From NCBI GenBank assembly GCA_944324685.1, contig CALUXG010000005.1:1-64000 (forward strand): a stretch of DNA of 64,000 nucleotides, given 5' to 3'. Each line of letters starts with the position of its first letter. The stretch's first letter is position 1. The notes below the pieces were generated by a model. The model had not been told where the DNA came from. It searched no databases and saw only the letters and a program-made list of their open reading frames with translations. The DNA is from an uncultured Elusimicrobiales bacterium (GTDB lineage: Bacteria > Elusimicrobiota > Elusimicrobia > Elusimicrobiales > Elusimicrobiaceae). Shown here one piece after another: positions 25,638 to 34,747 of this stretch. Position numbers and translations under genes: made by a program.

Positions 25638-27326
25638 TTAAATAAAACGGGAAAACCACGCCAACAGCCACAGCACAAAAAATTGCCCGTCTATTAAGGT
25701 TTCTTCTTTCACGCCGCGCGAAGCGGTATGGCTATAATAGTATATTACTATAAAAATCGTGTAGAAATTTCCCAACAGCAGCATGCCGACCAAGGCCGGT
25801 TTCCATGTAATAATCAACAGGGTAATCAACACCGCTGTCAATGCGGTAAGCAATATAGCCACCGCCAGCTTGGTAATGCCGATGCCGAAAGCCTTATAAA
25901 AGCTTTCTTTGCCGATAATCAAATCTTTGTTTGCCGAAGTAAAACCCAGCGTAACGGAACGCATGAAAGCCAGAAGCGCGGCGTAAAACACCGCCAAAAA
26001 CAAAGCTTTGCGCCAAATCATGCCGTTGGCAAATGCGGGCAAAAATGCACAGGCAAAGCCCCAGCCCAGCGCGGTAAAGAAGTCTTTCGTCCCCGGCAAA
26101 GACAAAAGTTTGGATTTGGACAGATGCCTAAAAGGATACAAAAGGCCCGCCGTCAATAAAACGGCGGATATAATCCCCACGCGTATTCCCATGCATGCAG
26201 CGGTAATAACGGCCAGCAGCGCGGCGGCGTAGCCCGTCCATGCGGGCAGACGTCCGGCGGGACGGGTTTTATTTTCCGCCGCGCGGTTAACGGTGATTAA
26301 ACTAAAGACAAACAGCCATGAAAACAGCAAAGGCGCCCACTGTGCGTGCAAACCTTCCAATTTCATGCATACATATGTCAGCGCCATGGCGGCGAAAGCC
26401 GTATAAAAAGAATAAGAAACGGTTTTAGCCCATACGCGCTGCAGGAAGCCGACGGCGCCTTGATTTCTTTTCTTGCGCGTTTGACGCACCCACTCGGCCA
26501 CTTGGTCTATGACCCAGTTGGGCGTGGAAGCGCCGGCCGTAATGAAAATCTTTTTCGGTCCCAGCACTTGTTGCGGCGTCAGTTCCGCTTCGGTTTCTAT
26601 GTGCAGCACCTGAGGGGCCAGCTCTCGGCACAGCATGGCCAAACGGGCGGTATTGGCACTGTGTTTGCCTCCCACCACAATCACCATGTCCGCGTTGCGG
26701 GCCATCTGCATGGTCTCGTTTTGACGTTGTTTAGTCGGGAAACAAATCGTGTTGGATATTTGGCAGACGGTGGATTTTTGTTTGATGATTTTTGCCGTTT
26801 CTTCAAAAACGCTTTCTTTTTGCGTGGTCTGCGCCACCACGTTCACTTTATCAAAAGCGGGCAATTTTTTGGCTTCTTCGGGGCCGGATACCACCACTCC
26901 TTTTCCTAGCGTGCAGCCTAAAAGTCCTATGACTTCTGCATGGCCGCCGTCCCCTATAATAACGGTATGATAACCTTGCGCGGCGTATTTGGAAATTACC
27001 TCGTGGGCGTGTTTGACCAGCGGACAAGTGGCGTCAACCACTTCCATGCCGCTTTGCATCACTTCATCGTGAAATGCCGGCGTAATGCCATGCGCACGAA
27101 TGACCAAAACCCCTTTTCGGTCGGCCGCTTGTTCGGGGCGGTCTACAGAAGTGATTTGCTTGGCGGCCAACATGTCCGTTACTTGTTTATTGTGGATCAG
27201 CGGTCCCAAAGTATAAACGGGTTTTTTGCCGGCGGCTTCCAGCTCCAGCACTTTATCTATAGCGCCTTTTACTCCCGGGCAGAACCCCGCGGATTTGGCT
27301 ACAATAACCCCTTGGTCTTTATCCAT
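25638..27326 (-). CDS. ispH: IspH (HMBPP reductase) fused to a UbiA-like membrane domain
   Basis: 562 aa. Residues 1-285 are IspH: the three cluster Cys are in GFCPGVKGAI, ATCPLVKHAH and NTICFPTKQRQ, with substrate residues RAHG, HAEV, TTQKES and SANTARL. It makes IPP/DMAPP in the MEP pathway. Residues about 300-562 form eight or so helices resembling UbiA prenyltransferases (VNRAAENKTRP and PGTKDFFTALGWG), but the first DxxxD motif is not intact. The ATG has no Shine-Dalgarno sequence; TATAAT ends 6 nt upstream. Confidence 0.88.
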   Translation of the reverse strand: MDKDQGVIVAKSAGFCPGVKGAIDKVLELEAAGKKPVYTLGPLIHNKQVTDMLAAKQITSVDRPEQAADRKGVLVIRAHGITPAFHDEVMQSGMEVVDATCPLVKHAHEVISKYAAQGYHTVIIGDGGHAEVIGLLGCTLGKGVVVSGPEEAKKLPAFDKVNVVAQTTQKESVFEETAKIIKQKSTVCQISNTICFPTKQRQNETMQMARNADMVIVVGGKHSANTARLAMLCRELAPQVLHIETEAELTPQQVLGPKKIFITAGASTPNWVIDQVAEWVRQTRKKRNQGAVGFLQRVWAKTVSYSFYTAFAAMALTYVCMKLEGLHAQWAPLLFSWLFVFSLITVNRAAENKTRPAGRLPAWTGYAAALLAVITAACMGIRVGIISAVLLTAGLLYPFRHLSKSKLLSLPGTKDFFTALGWGFACAFLPAFANGMIWRKALFLAVFYAALLAFMRSVTLGFTSANKDLIIGKESFYKAFGIGITKLAVAILLTALTAVLITLLIITWKPALVGMLLLGNFYTIFIVIYYYSHTASRGVKEETLIDGQFFVLWLLAWFSRFI

Positions 27327-27332
27327 ATTTAT

Positions 27333-27385
27333 ATTATAGGAAATTCAGAGCATTTTCCCGTGCCTGCGGGAGGGTTTGTTATAAT
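27333..27385. promoter_or_regulatory. Divergent promoters with -10 boxes 6-7 nt from both start codons
   Basis: Minus strand: TATAAT at 27338-27333, six bases, then ATG of ispH. Plus strand: TGT-TATAAT at 27380-27385, seven bases, then ATG of the M3 peptidase gene. Both genes lack Shine-Dalgarno sequences, so transcripts should begin at or next to the start codon. Confidence 0.75.
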
Positions 27386-27392
27386 TAAAAAT

Positions 27393-29462
27393 ATGAAAAA
27401 ACTCGTTACTGTGTTAACCGGCATGGCCGCTGCGCCCGCTTTGTTTGGCGGCGCTTATGACAAACTGTTTGAAAACGGTTTGCTGCGTTTTAATTATACA
27501 CCGGCGGAAATAACCGCTTTGGAAGCGACTGCGCGCGCGGAACTGGAGGCCGGTGTGGCGGCCGTGTTGAGCATCCCCGAAGAGGAGCGAGATTTTGAAA
27601 ATACCGCATGGGCTTTGGAAAACGCCTATACAAATTATTGGTTCGTGCCGAAAGCTTTGTCTCTGCTGGCCTATTTTCATGAGGACGCTTCCGTCCGCTC
27701 CGCCGCCGCGCAGCTGGAAATCCAAGGCAGCCGTGTGAAGGCGGACTTGTTTACCCGTCAAGACATATACCGCGCTTTGAAAGATTATGCCGATCAAGAA
27801 CCGTCTTTGGACATGGAGCAACGGCGCATGCTGGAAAAGTGGCTGGCTAAATTTGAAAGAAACGGGATGAATCTGCCGGACAAAGACCTGAAAAAATTGA
27901 TGAAACTGAATGCAAAGCGCTTGGATAAAATTACCCGCTATAACGTCAATTTGAATAATTATCAGGACCAGCTGGAAGTAACGCGACAAGAGCTGGAAGG
28001 CATGGAAGATACCTATATCAACCGTTTGGACCGTACGGACGACGGCAAGTATATTATCACGCTGAAATATCCGGACTATAATCCGTTTATGGCCAATGCC
28101 GCAAACGAAAATGTACGCAAAGCCTTGCATATGAAATTTGCCAGACGCGGCGGAAAAGAAAACGTCAAATTGTTGGAAGATACGCTGCTTTTGCGTTCAA
28201 AAACTGCGCGTTTGCTGGGATATGAAAAATATCCCGACTATGTGCTGGAACAGCGTATGGCGCAAAACTATGAGACGCTGGAAACTTTTTTGAAAGATTT
28301 GGAAATGCAAATTCGTCCGTTGGCGGCTGAAGAAACGCGGCAATATTTGGCGTTGAAAAAAAAGGAAACGGGTCAAGACGGTGCCGTTCTGAACGCATGG
28401 GAAACGGCATACTGGGCCAATCAGTATAAAAAACAAAAATATGCCGTGGACGATGAAAAAATAAAAGAATATTTTCCCGCGGACAAAGTGCTGGCCGGTA
28501 TGTTTGATATTTTTGGTTCTTTGTTTGGATTGCGTGTGGAAAGCGCCTCTTTGCTGGCATGGCATTCGGATGTACAAACATATGTCATCAAAGATAAAAA
28601 AAGCGGGGACATCGTGTCTTATTTTTATTTGGACGCTTATCCGCGCGACGGGAAATATACGCACGCGGCTACATGGAGTTTTATTGACCGTTTCCAAAAA
28701 CCGGACGGCACCTATCAAATCCCTTCCGTTGTTATAGCGGCTAATTTTACGCCGGCCGGAGGAGGTCTTCCCGCCTTATTGACGCATGCGGACGTGGTAA
28801 CGCTTTTTCATGAATTCGGCCATGTTCTGCAGATGTCTTTGGCTTCGTCCCGTTACGCCAGCCTGACAGGGGACAATGTGGCATGGGATTATATTGAAAC
28901 GCATTCCCAGCTTTTGGAGAATTGGGCGTGGCAGCCGCAAGTACTGAAAAAAATATCGGCCCATTATCAAACGGGAGAACCTTTGCCGAACGCTTTGACG
29001 TCCGCTTTGGTGCGTTCGCGCCGTGCAGGGGAAGCTACGGCTTTTCTGCGCCAGAATTTCTTGGGGCAGTTTGACGTTGCCGCACATTGTATGAATAAAC
29101 GCGTGCATAGCACCCGCTTATACGGACGCATGATTGAGCGTATTACAGGTACGCCGCTGACAAAAGGGACCTATCCTCAAGCCAGTTTCGGCCATATTAT
29201 GAGTTTGACCGATCCTTATGATGTGGGGTATTATGTATATGCATGGTCTTTAATGATTGCGGAAGATATTTTTGCGCAATTTGAACAACAAGGCCTGTTT
29301 AATGAACAGTTGGGAGCAAAATTGCGCGAATATATTTATACCCCGGGGGCGGCTAAAGATGAAAACGAAATGGTGGAAAAATTTTTGGGTCGGCCCTACA
29401 ATAACAAAGCTTTTTTGAGAAATTTGGGTGTGGCGGAACATACAGAAAAGGAGAAAAAATGA
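27393..29462 (+). CDS. M3-family oligopeptidase, probably periplasmic
   Basis: 689 aa. Zinc motif HEFGHVLQ (about 473) with downstream ETHSQLLENW as in thimet oligopeptidase/Dcp relatives. A hydrophobic N-terminus ending GMAAAPALFGGA looks like a signal peptide, so the enzyme may act on peptides in the periplasm. Start chosen at the ATG directly before this signal; the upstream extension lies inside the ispH gene. Overlaps the next lipoprotein gene by 4 bp. Confidence 0.9.
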   Translation: MKKLVTVLTGMAAAPALFGGAYDKLFENGLLRFNYTPAEITALEATARAELEAGVAAVLSIPEEERDFENTAWALENAYTNYWFVPKALSLLAYFHEDASVRSAAAQLEIQGSRVKADLFTRQDIYRALKDYADQEPSLDMEQRRMLEKWLAKFERNGMNLPDKDLKKLMKLNAKRLDKITRYNVNLNNYQDQLEVTRQELEGMEDTYINRLDRTDDGKYIITLKYPDYNPFMANAANENVRKALHMKFARRGGKENVKLLEDTLLLRSKTARLLGYEKYPDYVLEQRMAQNYETLETFLKDLEMQIRPLAAEETRQYLALKKKETGQDGAVLNAWETAYWANQYKKQKYAVDDEKIKEYFPADKVLAGMFDIFGSLFGLRVESASLLAWHSDVQTYVIKDKKSGDIVSYFYLDAYPRDGKYTHAATWSFIDRFQKPDGTYQIPSVVIAANFTPAGGGLPALLTHADVVTLFHEFGHVLQMSLASSRYASLTGDNVAWDYIETHSQLLENWAWQPQVLKKISAHYQTGEPLPNALTSALVRSRRAGEATAFLRQNFLGQFDVAAHCMNKRVHSTRLYGRMIERITGTPLTKGTYPQASFGHIMSLTDPYDVGYYVYAWSLMIAEDIFAQFEQQGLFNEQLGAKLREYIYTPGAAKDENEMVEKFLGRPYNNKAFLRNLGVAEHTEKEKK

Positions 29463-29806
29463 AATACGGATTTTTATGCATGGCGTTTTGCATGATGACG
29501 GCAGGCTGTGTGGTCGGTGCGCCGCAGCCTCGTTCAAAAGCGCAAACCGTTCAGATTAAAATCGTCGGCCAAAAACCGCAGGGTTGTGTCTTTGTGGCGG
29601 GGATTTTGGGAGATCAAAATGATTCCGGCCGCGGCTGGACGGATACGTGGCTGGACAATATCCGCTCCAACGCGCAGCGTTTGGGCGGCAATGTGGTGTA
29701 TTTGCGTACGGCGCGGCAGGACGGGCTGAGTGCGTCGGATGAATATTTCCGTGATTTTTACGTCAATGGCGTGCAGTATGGCGCATTGGTTTATAAATGT
29801 CCGTAA
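29459..29806 (+). CDS. DUF4156-like lipoprotein
   Basis: 115 aa. Lipobox MTAGCV, then a small domain with QGCVFVAGILGDQ and IRSNAQRLGGNVVYL, as in DUF4156 lipoproteins. ATGA overlap with the peptidase gene indicates cotranslation. Function unknown. Confidence 0.75.
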   Translation: MKYGFLCMAFCMMTAGCVVGAPQPRSKAQTVQIKIVGQKPQGCVFVAGILGDQNDSGRGWTDTWLDNIRSNAQRLGGNVVYLRTARQDGLSASDEYFRDFYVNGVQYGALVYKCP

Positions 29807-29855
29807 TGTTAGGGAAAAAATAAGCGCCTGCTGTTTGAGATGTTTCTAAAAAGCC

Positions 29856-29884
29856 TTGAATTGTTTTTTTTTTTTTGATAAATT
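29856..29884 (+). promoter_or_regulatory. Prepilin promoter with T13 tract in the spacer; leaderless
   Basis: TTGAAT (29856-29861), TG, thirteen T residues, GA, then TAAATT (29879-29884): spacer 17 bp. The ATG follows after exactly 6 nt and no ribosome site is present. Confidence 0.7.
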
Positions 29885-29890
29885 TTGCAT

Positions 29891-30640
29891 ATGAGCAAAA
29901 TTTATCAAAAAATGTATCTGCAAGATAAAAACCGCTCTAAAGGCGTTTTAGGCGGATTTATGGATAACGTCATCCTGAGGAGTTGCAACTCTGTTGGCTG
30001 TTTAGCAGACAATCCGCATGACAATAGAAAGAACGTCATCCTGAAGAGTTGCGACTCTGTTAACTGCTTAGCAAACAATCCGCGCGGCAATAAAAAAGAC
30101 GTCATCCTGAGAGGTTGTAACTCAGGATCTCAGCCTTATTTTGCCAAACGGGCCGGTTTTACGCTGATTGAACTTTTGGTCGTGGTACTTATCATAGGGA
30201 TATTATCTGCCATTGCTTTTCCTCATTATCAACTGGCGGTTCTAAAAAGTCGTTATACACAAGCAATAGTTACGGCTAATTCTTTGCGTCGCGCGCAAGA
30301 TGTATACTATATGGCCAACGGGACATATGCGACGGATATGCGCGTATTGGATGTGCAGCTGAGCGGATGCCAAGTATCAGAAGAGGGTGACTCCTGCCAA
30401 ACCGAAGATTATATTTGCAGGGTTTATGACGGCTCCGTTGATGCTGGCGGGCAACCTAAAGGAACGGCCTACTGTATATTTCTCAAAAACAGCTCTTTAG
30501 GTTACAGCGTATCTCCACATTATTCGCATCCTATTTGTCTGGCGGCCGAAAACAGCAAATTGGAAAATCAATTATGTATAAATTTGGGCGGAAAATATTT
30601 TGGCACAAACAACGGGTATAATGATTATTATTTGAAATGA
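29891..30640 (+). CDS. Type IV pilin-like protein with a long repeat-built leader
   Basis: 249 aa. A prepilin site GFTLIELLVVVLIIGILSAI begins only at about residue 92; mature part about 157 aa with pilin-like Cys pattern. The leader contains two in-frame 66-nt repeats (22 residues each: NVILRSCNSVGCLADNP..., NVILKSCDSVNCLANNP...) and a partial third (DVILRGCNSG). No ATG, GTG or TTG lies in frame between the repeats and the pilin, so the leader must be translated (ATG 29891 or 29960). Such long leaders are unusual for prepilin peptidase substrates. Confidence 0.85.
   Translation: MSKIYQKMYLQDKNRSKGVLGGFMDNVILRSCNSVGCLADNPHDNRKNVILKSCDSVNCLANNPRGNKKDVILRGCNSGSQPYFAKRAGFTLIELLVVVLIIGILSAIAFPHYQLAVLKSRYTQAIVTANSLRRAQDVYYMANGTYATDMRVLDVQLSGCQVSEEGDSCQTEDYICRVYDGSVDAGGQPKGTAYCIFLKNSSLGYSVSPHYSHPICLAAENSKLENQLCINLGGKYFGTNNGYNDYYLK
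29966..30133 (+). repeat. Tandem 66-bp repeats within the prepilin leader
   Basis: Units at 29966-30031 and 30032-30097 and a partial one from 30098. Each begins (A/G)ACGTCATCCTGA. The core CGTCATCCTGAG...AACTC resembles dispersed intergenic repeats seen in many bacteria, here kept in frame. Confidence 0.9.
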
Positions 30641-30651
30641 AAGCGCAATTA

Positions 30652-30683
30652 AAAACCCCCGCTCTTTTGAGCGGGGGTTTTGC
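30652..30683 (-). terminator. Bidirectional intrinsic terminator
   Basis: Perfect 13-bp stem AAAACCCCCGCTC/GAGCGGGGGTTTT with a TTTT loop, between the converging prepilin and pyrophosphatase genes. Confidence 0.92.
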
Positions 30684-30695
30684 GTTGCCGTAAAC

Positions 30696-33065
30696 TTATT
30701 TTTGCGCCGTAATGTCTTGAGCGGGAGCTTTGCTCTTGAGTATGGCCCAAGTCAAAACGGCTAACAGCACCACCACACATACCCAGCCGATTTTGCCCAG
30801 CGGCGTGTAATCGTTGTGATAGTTTACGATGATGGGGGCCACAATGACGGCCACCATGTTTACCACTTTAATCAGCGGGTTCACAGCCGGACCGGCGGTG
30901 TCTTTTAACGGGTCGCCCACCGTGTCGCCTACGACGCTGGCTTTATGGCGTTCGGAACCTTTGCCGGTATTGGCGGCGATGTCGGACGGTTCGTCTTCCA
31001 CCACTTTCTTGGCATTGTCCCACGCGCCGCCGGAGTTAGCCATAAATACGGCCAATAGCTGGCCGGATACGATGATGCCCGCTTGGAATCCGCCCAAAGC
31101 TTCTACGCCCATAGCCAAGCCTACCAAAATGGGCGACACAATGCCCAATGTAGCCAGTACGATAAGTTCTTTTTGTGCGGCTACGGTGGAAATGCCTACC
31201 GCGCGCGTATAGTCGGGCTGCGCTTTGCCTTCCAGCACGCCCATTTTGAACTGCCGGCGTACTTCCATAACAATCAAGCCCGCCGCACGGTTGACGGCGT
31301 TAATGGCAAAAGACGAGAACAACCACGGCAGCGCCGCTCCCAAGAGCATGCCTACAAACACCGTGGGGTTGGAGACCACTATGCCCACTTGGGACAAAAG
31401 CTCCAGCGCTTTATCTTCGCCGGCGGCTTTCCACGCTTCATTCAGCAAGGTTTGTACATTGCTTACGTCTACCATGTAAGAAGCGAACAACGCCACGGCC
31501 GCTATAACGGCAGATCCGATGGCCACGCCTTTGGTAATGGCTTTGGTCGTGTTGCCCACGCCGTCCAAGTCCGCCATGATTTGACGGGCTTTTTTGGTAT
31601 CGGCATCGTCTTGTCCGTGCCACGACATTTCACCAATACCGTTGGCATTGTCGGCGATGGGGCCGAAAGAGTCCATGGCCACGTTGTTGCCCGTCAGCGT
31701 CAACATGCCGATACCGGTCATGGCCACGCCGTAAAGCACAAAGGTGAATGATTCTGCAGCGGTTAAGCCGTCAATGGTGCCGAACACCATGACTGAACAG
31801 AAAATGGCCGCCGCCAGCACACCGGTTGTCCAAACGGCCGATTCCATGCCTACGGCAAGACCGGCCAAAATAGTCGTAGCTGAACCAGTAGTGGTGGCTT
31901 TTTTGACTTCCTGCACGGGTTTCTTGTCCGTGCCCGTGAAGTATTCGGTCAAGCGGTCAATGCTGATAGCCAGCAAAATACCGATGGTGGTTACGGCAAA
32001 AGGCCGCCACCAGCCGCCCGGCACGTCCTGCATGTAGAAGTAGGCTAAGGCTCCAAAAATAACAATGGAGATGATGGCGGAAATGCTGTAGCCTTTGAAA
32101 ATGGCTTTCATGGCGTTTCCGGCGGTGCGGTTGGAATCTTTGACGGCGTACGTGCCGATAATGGAACATAATACGCCGATACCGCGCACTAACAGCGGAT
32201 AAACGATCCATTCATGATGGCCCGTAATGCGCCAAAGCGAAATACCCAGAATTAAGCCAGATACGATGGTAACTTCGTAAGACTCAAAGATATCCGCGGC
32301 CATACCGGCGCAGTCGCCTACGTTATCGCCCACCAAATCGGCCACCACGGCGGGGTTGCGCGGATCATCTTCTGGAATACCCGCTTCCACTTTGCCCACC
32401 AAGTCCGCGCCGACGTCGGCGGCTTTAGTATAAATACCGCCGCCTACGCGCATGAACAGCGCCAACAGCGTACCGCCGAAGCCGAAACCCAATAGGGCGT
32501 CCGGCGCGGCAATGCCGAAAATAATAAAGATCAACGTGCCGCCCAACAACCCTAAACCGTCGGTCAACATACCCGTAACGGTACCGGCGCGGTAAGCAAT
32601 TTTCAAGGCGTCGCCAAAGCTGCGTTTAGACGCGGCCGCCACGCGTACGTTGGCGTCAACGGCAATGCGCATGCCCAGTTGACCGACCAAGAGCGAAAAC
32701 ACCGCACCCAAAATGAATGCGCCCGCACGGCCGAAGGCGGCAATCAGTTTGACGCTGTCCGGCGCCAGCCCCGCAAAACGTTCTGCGGCGTCGTGCGATA
32801 CCGGCACAATGTATACCGAGAGGAAAAGACAAACGGTCAAAAGGCCGATAAGCGGCAAAATGGTTTTGAGCTGTCTTTTCAGGTAGGCGTTGGCGCCTTC
32901 TTTAATGGCCGTCCATACTTTAATCATGGCCGGCGTACCCATGTCTTCGCGCAGTACTTGGTTGCGCAGAAAAAGGGCATATAAAAGCCCCAGCACCGCA
33001 ATAAACAATACGCCAAACAGCGCATATTGTTCAAAAGGGCGCAGGGCCGAAATACCATACCACAT
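30696..33065 (-). CDS. hppA: H+-translocating membrane pyrophosphatase, K+-independent type
   Basis: 789 aa, about 16 helices. Substrate-binding loops GGGIYTKAADVGADLVGK and GDNVGDCAGMAADIFESYEV are intact. The switch segment reads GNTTKAITKG (about residue 506): Lys in place of Ala marks the K+-independent, H+-pumping class in characterised enzymes. It couples PPi hydrolysis to proton export, which fits a fermenter. AAGGAGGG ribosome site; TATAAT at 33104-33109 (minus) is the likely -10. Confidence 0.96.
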   Translation of the reverse strand: MWYGISALRPFEQYALFGVLFIAVLGLLYALFLRNQVLREDMGTPAMIKVWTAIKEGANAYLKRQLKTILPLIGLLTVCLFLSVYIVPVSHDAAERFAGLAPDSVKLIAAFGRAGAFILGAVFSLLVGQLGMRIAVDANVRVAAASKRSFGDALKIAYRAGTVTGMLTDGLGLLGGTLIFIIFGIAAPDALLGFGFGGTLLALFMRVGGGIYTKAADVGADLVGKVEAGIPEDDPRNPAVVADLVGDNVGDCAGMAADIFESYEVTIVSGLILGISLWRITGHHEWIVYPLLVRGIGVLCSIIGTYAVKDSNRTAGNAMKAIFKGYSISAIISIVIFGALAYFYMQDVPGGWWRPFAVTTIGILLAISIDRLTEYFTGTDKKPVQEVKKATTTGSATTILAGLAVGMESAVWTTGVLAAAIFCSVMVFGTIDGLTAAESFTFVLYGVAMTGIGMLTLTGNNVAMDSFGPIADNANGIGEMSWHGQDDADTKKARQIMADLDGVGNTTKAITKGVAIGSAVIAAVALFASYMVDVSNVQTLLNEAWKAAGEDKALELLSQVGIVVSNPTVFVGMLLGAALPWLFSSFAINAVNRAAGLIVMEVRRQFKMGVLEGKAQPDYTRAVGISTVAAQKELIVLATLGIVSPILVGLAMGVEALGGFQAGIIVSGQLLAVFMANSGGAWDNAKKVVEDEPSDIAANTGKGSERHKASVVGDTVGDPLKDTAGPAVNPLIKVVNMVAVIVAPIIVNYHNDYTPLGKIGWVCVVVLLAVLTWAILKSKAPAQDITAQK

Positions 33066-33450
33066 GGAACCCTCCTTATTAATATGGAAAAAACATCTCT
33101 TCTATTATAGTATAAAAGCAAGAGGCTTTGAAGGCGTTTGCTTCAGGAAAACAAAATGTATGCAAGCGGAGGCAAAGCGGCATGAAAGTAAACGGCGTTT
33201 GCTTTTTGCTCTGCTTTCGGGAGGGGGCTTTTTAGGGGAGTATGACGGGAAATTTATATCATATACAAAACGAAGAAAGATGCGTTTCCGAAGGATAATG
33301 TATGCGGCGTGCCGTCTGCTGTGGCCGGCTATGGCGGTGTGCGGTTAGGGTATGGTCATTCTGTAAACGCTTTGGAAAAAGCCGCAAGAAACGGAATGGC
33401 GTCGCGTCGTCGGGTTTGAAAATCGCACGGGGCAAATTGCAGAAGCAATG
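33066..33450. other. Intergenic region between hppA and the barrel gene
   Basis: Apart from the hppA promoter next to 33066-33110 I see no gene, hairpin terminator or repeat. An open stretch near 33385-33500 on the plus strand overlaps the barrel gene and has no start signal. Confidence 0.5.
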
Positions 33451-34743
33451 TTAAAACTGGCCGCCGAAAACAAAAGACACCATGTTGCTGTCGTCGCTTA
33501 AATTGCGTGTATAGTTTATGCCCAGCGGGAACGGGAAGCGCCAGAATTTATAAGACAGTGTGGCCCCCGCACCGCTATGGTCGCGGTAGGCGTTTTGGGT
33601 ATAGACGTATGCCAATTCATAAAAAGGACGCAGAGCCAACAGTCCTGTATCGTTTCGTAATAAATAAAACAGAAAGGAAACCGCTGCTCCGGCGCCGCGC
33701 CTACCGCGTATCAAACGGCGGTAACGGCCTTGGCCGCTCAGTAAATCCGAGGACAAAATTTGATCCGAAAATGCAGAGCCGTAGGCATTTTGGCCTTTGG
33801 CCTGCACGGATAAAATATGATGTTGCTTCAGTTCCATTTGCCACAGGAAGTTTAGGGACAGTTTGGTAATGTCGTAATCGGCGCCAAACCAATTTCCCCC
33901 TTTGGTAAACGCGGCATCGGCCGCATAAGAATAACGCGGTGCGGGCATATCGGAAAGCATGTTTTGTTTGTCGGATAAACCAAAACCAAACCATGCGCCC
34001 ATGCCGGAAGAAGTGCGTATGCGTTTGCGGTAAGACAGCCCCGCTGAAAATTGATTGTGATTGCCGCCATCCGCTTTTTCGGAATACGAGGTGTGCTTGA
34101 ATTGGGGGGAAACAAAAGCGTTAAAATCTCCAAAAGCGTATGCATAAGTCAGCTTAAAATCATAATCGCGCATATTCCAACGATACAATGGTGCGCCGTA
34201 TTCTTTTTCGTCGTCTGCTACGTTCATGACGCCGTACATGCTGGACCAATGGTCCTGATAAAAACGCAGTTCCGTATCCAGCTTGGTAAAGCCAATGTGG
34301 AAAAAATGGTTTTGTATGCTGACACCACCGGAAAAAGTATATCCGTCATCGCTGATCCCACCTAAAGCAAAAGCCGTTTCTCCTTTTTTGAAAAAATTTC
34401 CCTCAAACAGCGACATGAAAAACACATCTTTGTCTCCGGAGGAAAAGAATGCCAGCGGAAAGAAGTAATATCCGTCTTCGGCATGAATGGAAATGTTTGT
34501 TTTGCCGTCCGTTTGTTCGGCGGAAAAATCCAATTTCTTGAACAAACGCATATCGTGCAGTTTGTTTTGCGCCTCTTCGTAAGCCTGAGGCGTAAACGGG
34601 TCTCCTGTTTTAAGAGGGAACTGTTTCGCTACCACAGCGGGGTCTATGCGGGTGGTGTAAATGCGTATTTCTCCCACGGTTATATTTTCCGTGCCAAAGG
34701 CTAGGACGGGCAGAAACCATAAAATAATTGCATACTTTTTCAT
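33451..34743 (-). CDS. BamA/TamA-like outer-membrane protein with one POTRA domain
   Basis: 430 aa. Signal peptide (to LAFG), one POTRA-like domain (about 20-95: ITVGEIRIYTTRIDPAVVAKQF, YEEAQNKLHDMRLFKKLDF), then a beta barrel with an RGRRGAGAA-type loop and C-terminal aromatic end (FVFGGQF). Much shorter than BamA (about 800 aa), closer to single-POTRA surface-antigen proteins. ATG at 34743 chosen because the signal peptide begins there; no ribosome site is visible. It starts 4 bp after the GNAT pseudogene. Confidence 0.8.
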   Translation of the reverse strand: MKKYAIILWFLPVLAFGTENITVGEIRIYTTRIDPAVVAKQFPLKTGDPFTPQAYEEAQNKLHDMRLFKKLDFSAEQTDGKTNISIHAEDGYYFFPLAFFSSGDKDVFFMSLFEGNFFKKGETAFALGGISDDGYTFSGGVSIQNHFFHIGFTKLDTELRFYQDHWSSMYGVMNVADDEKEYGAPLYRWNMRDYDFKLTYAYAFGDFNAFVSPQFKHTSYSEKADGGNHNQFSAGLSYRKRIRTSSGMGAWFGFGLSDKQNMLSDMPAPRYSYAADAAFTKGGNWFGADYDITKLSLNFLWQMELKQHHILSVQAKGQNAYGSAFSDQILSSDLLSGQGRYRRLIRGRRGAGAAVSFLFYLLRNDTGLLALRPFYELAYVYTQNAYRDHSGAGATLSYKFWRFPFPLGINYTRNLSDDSNMVSFVFGGQF

Positions 34744-34747
34744 ACGT

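Noticed and set aside
33385-33500. Plus-strand reading ETEWRRVVGFENRTGQ as a gene remnant
   Set aside because: It overlaps the end of the barrel gene on the other strand and has no start or family match.
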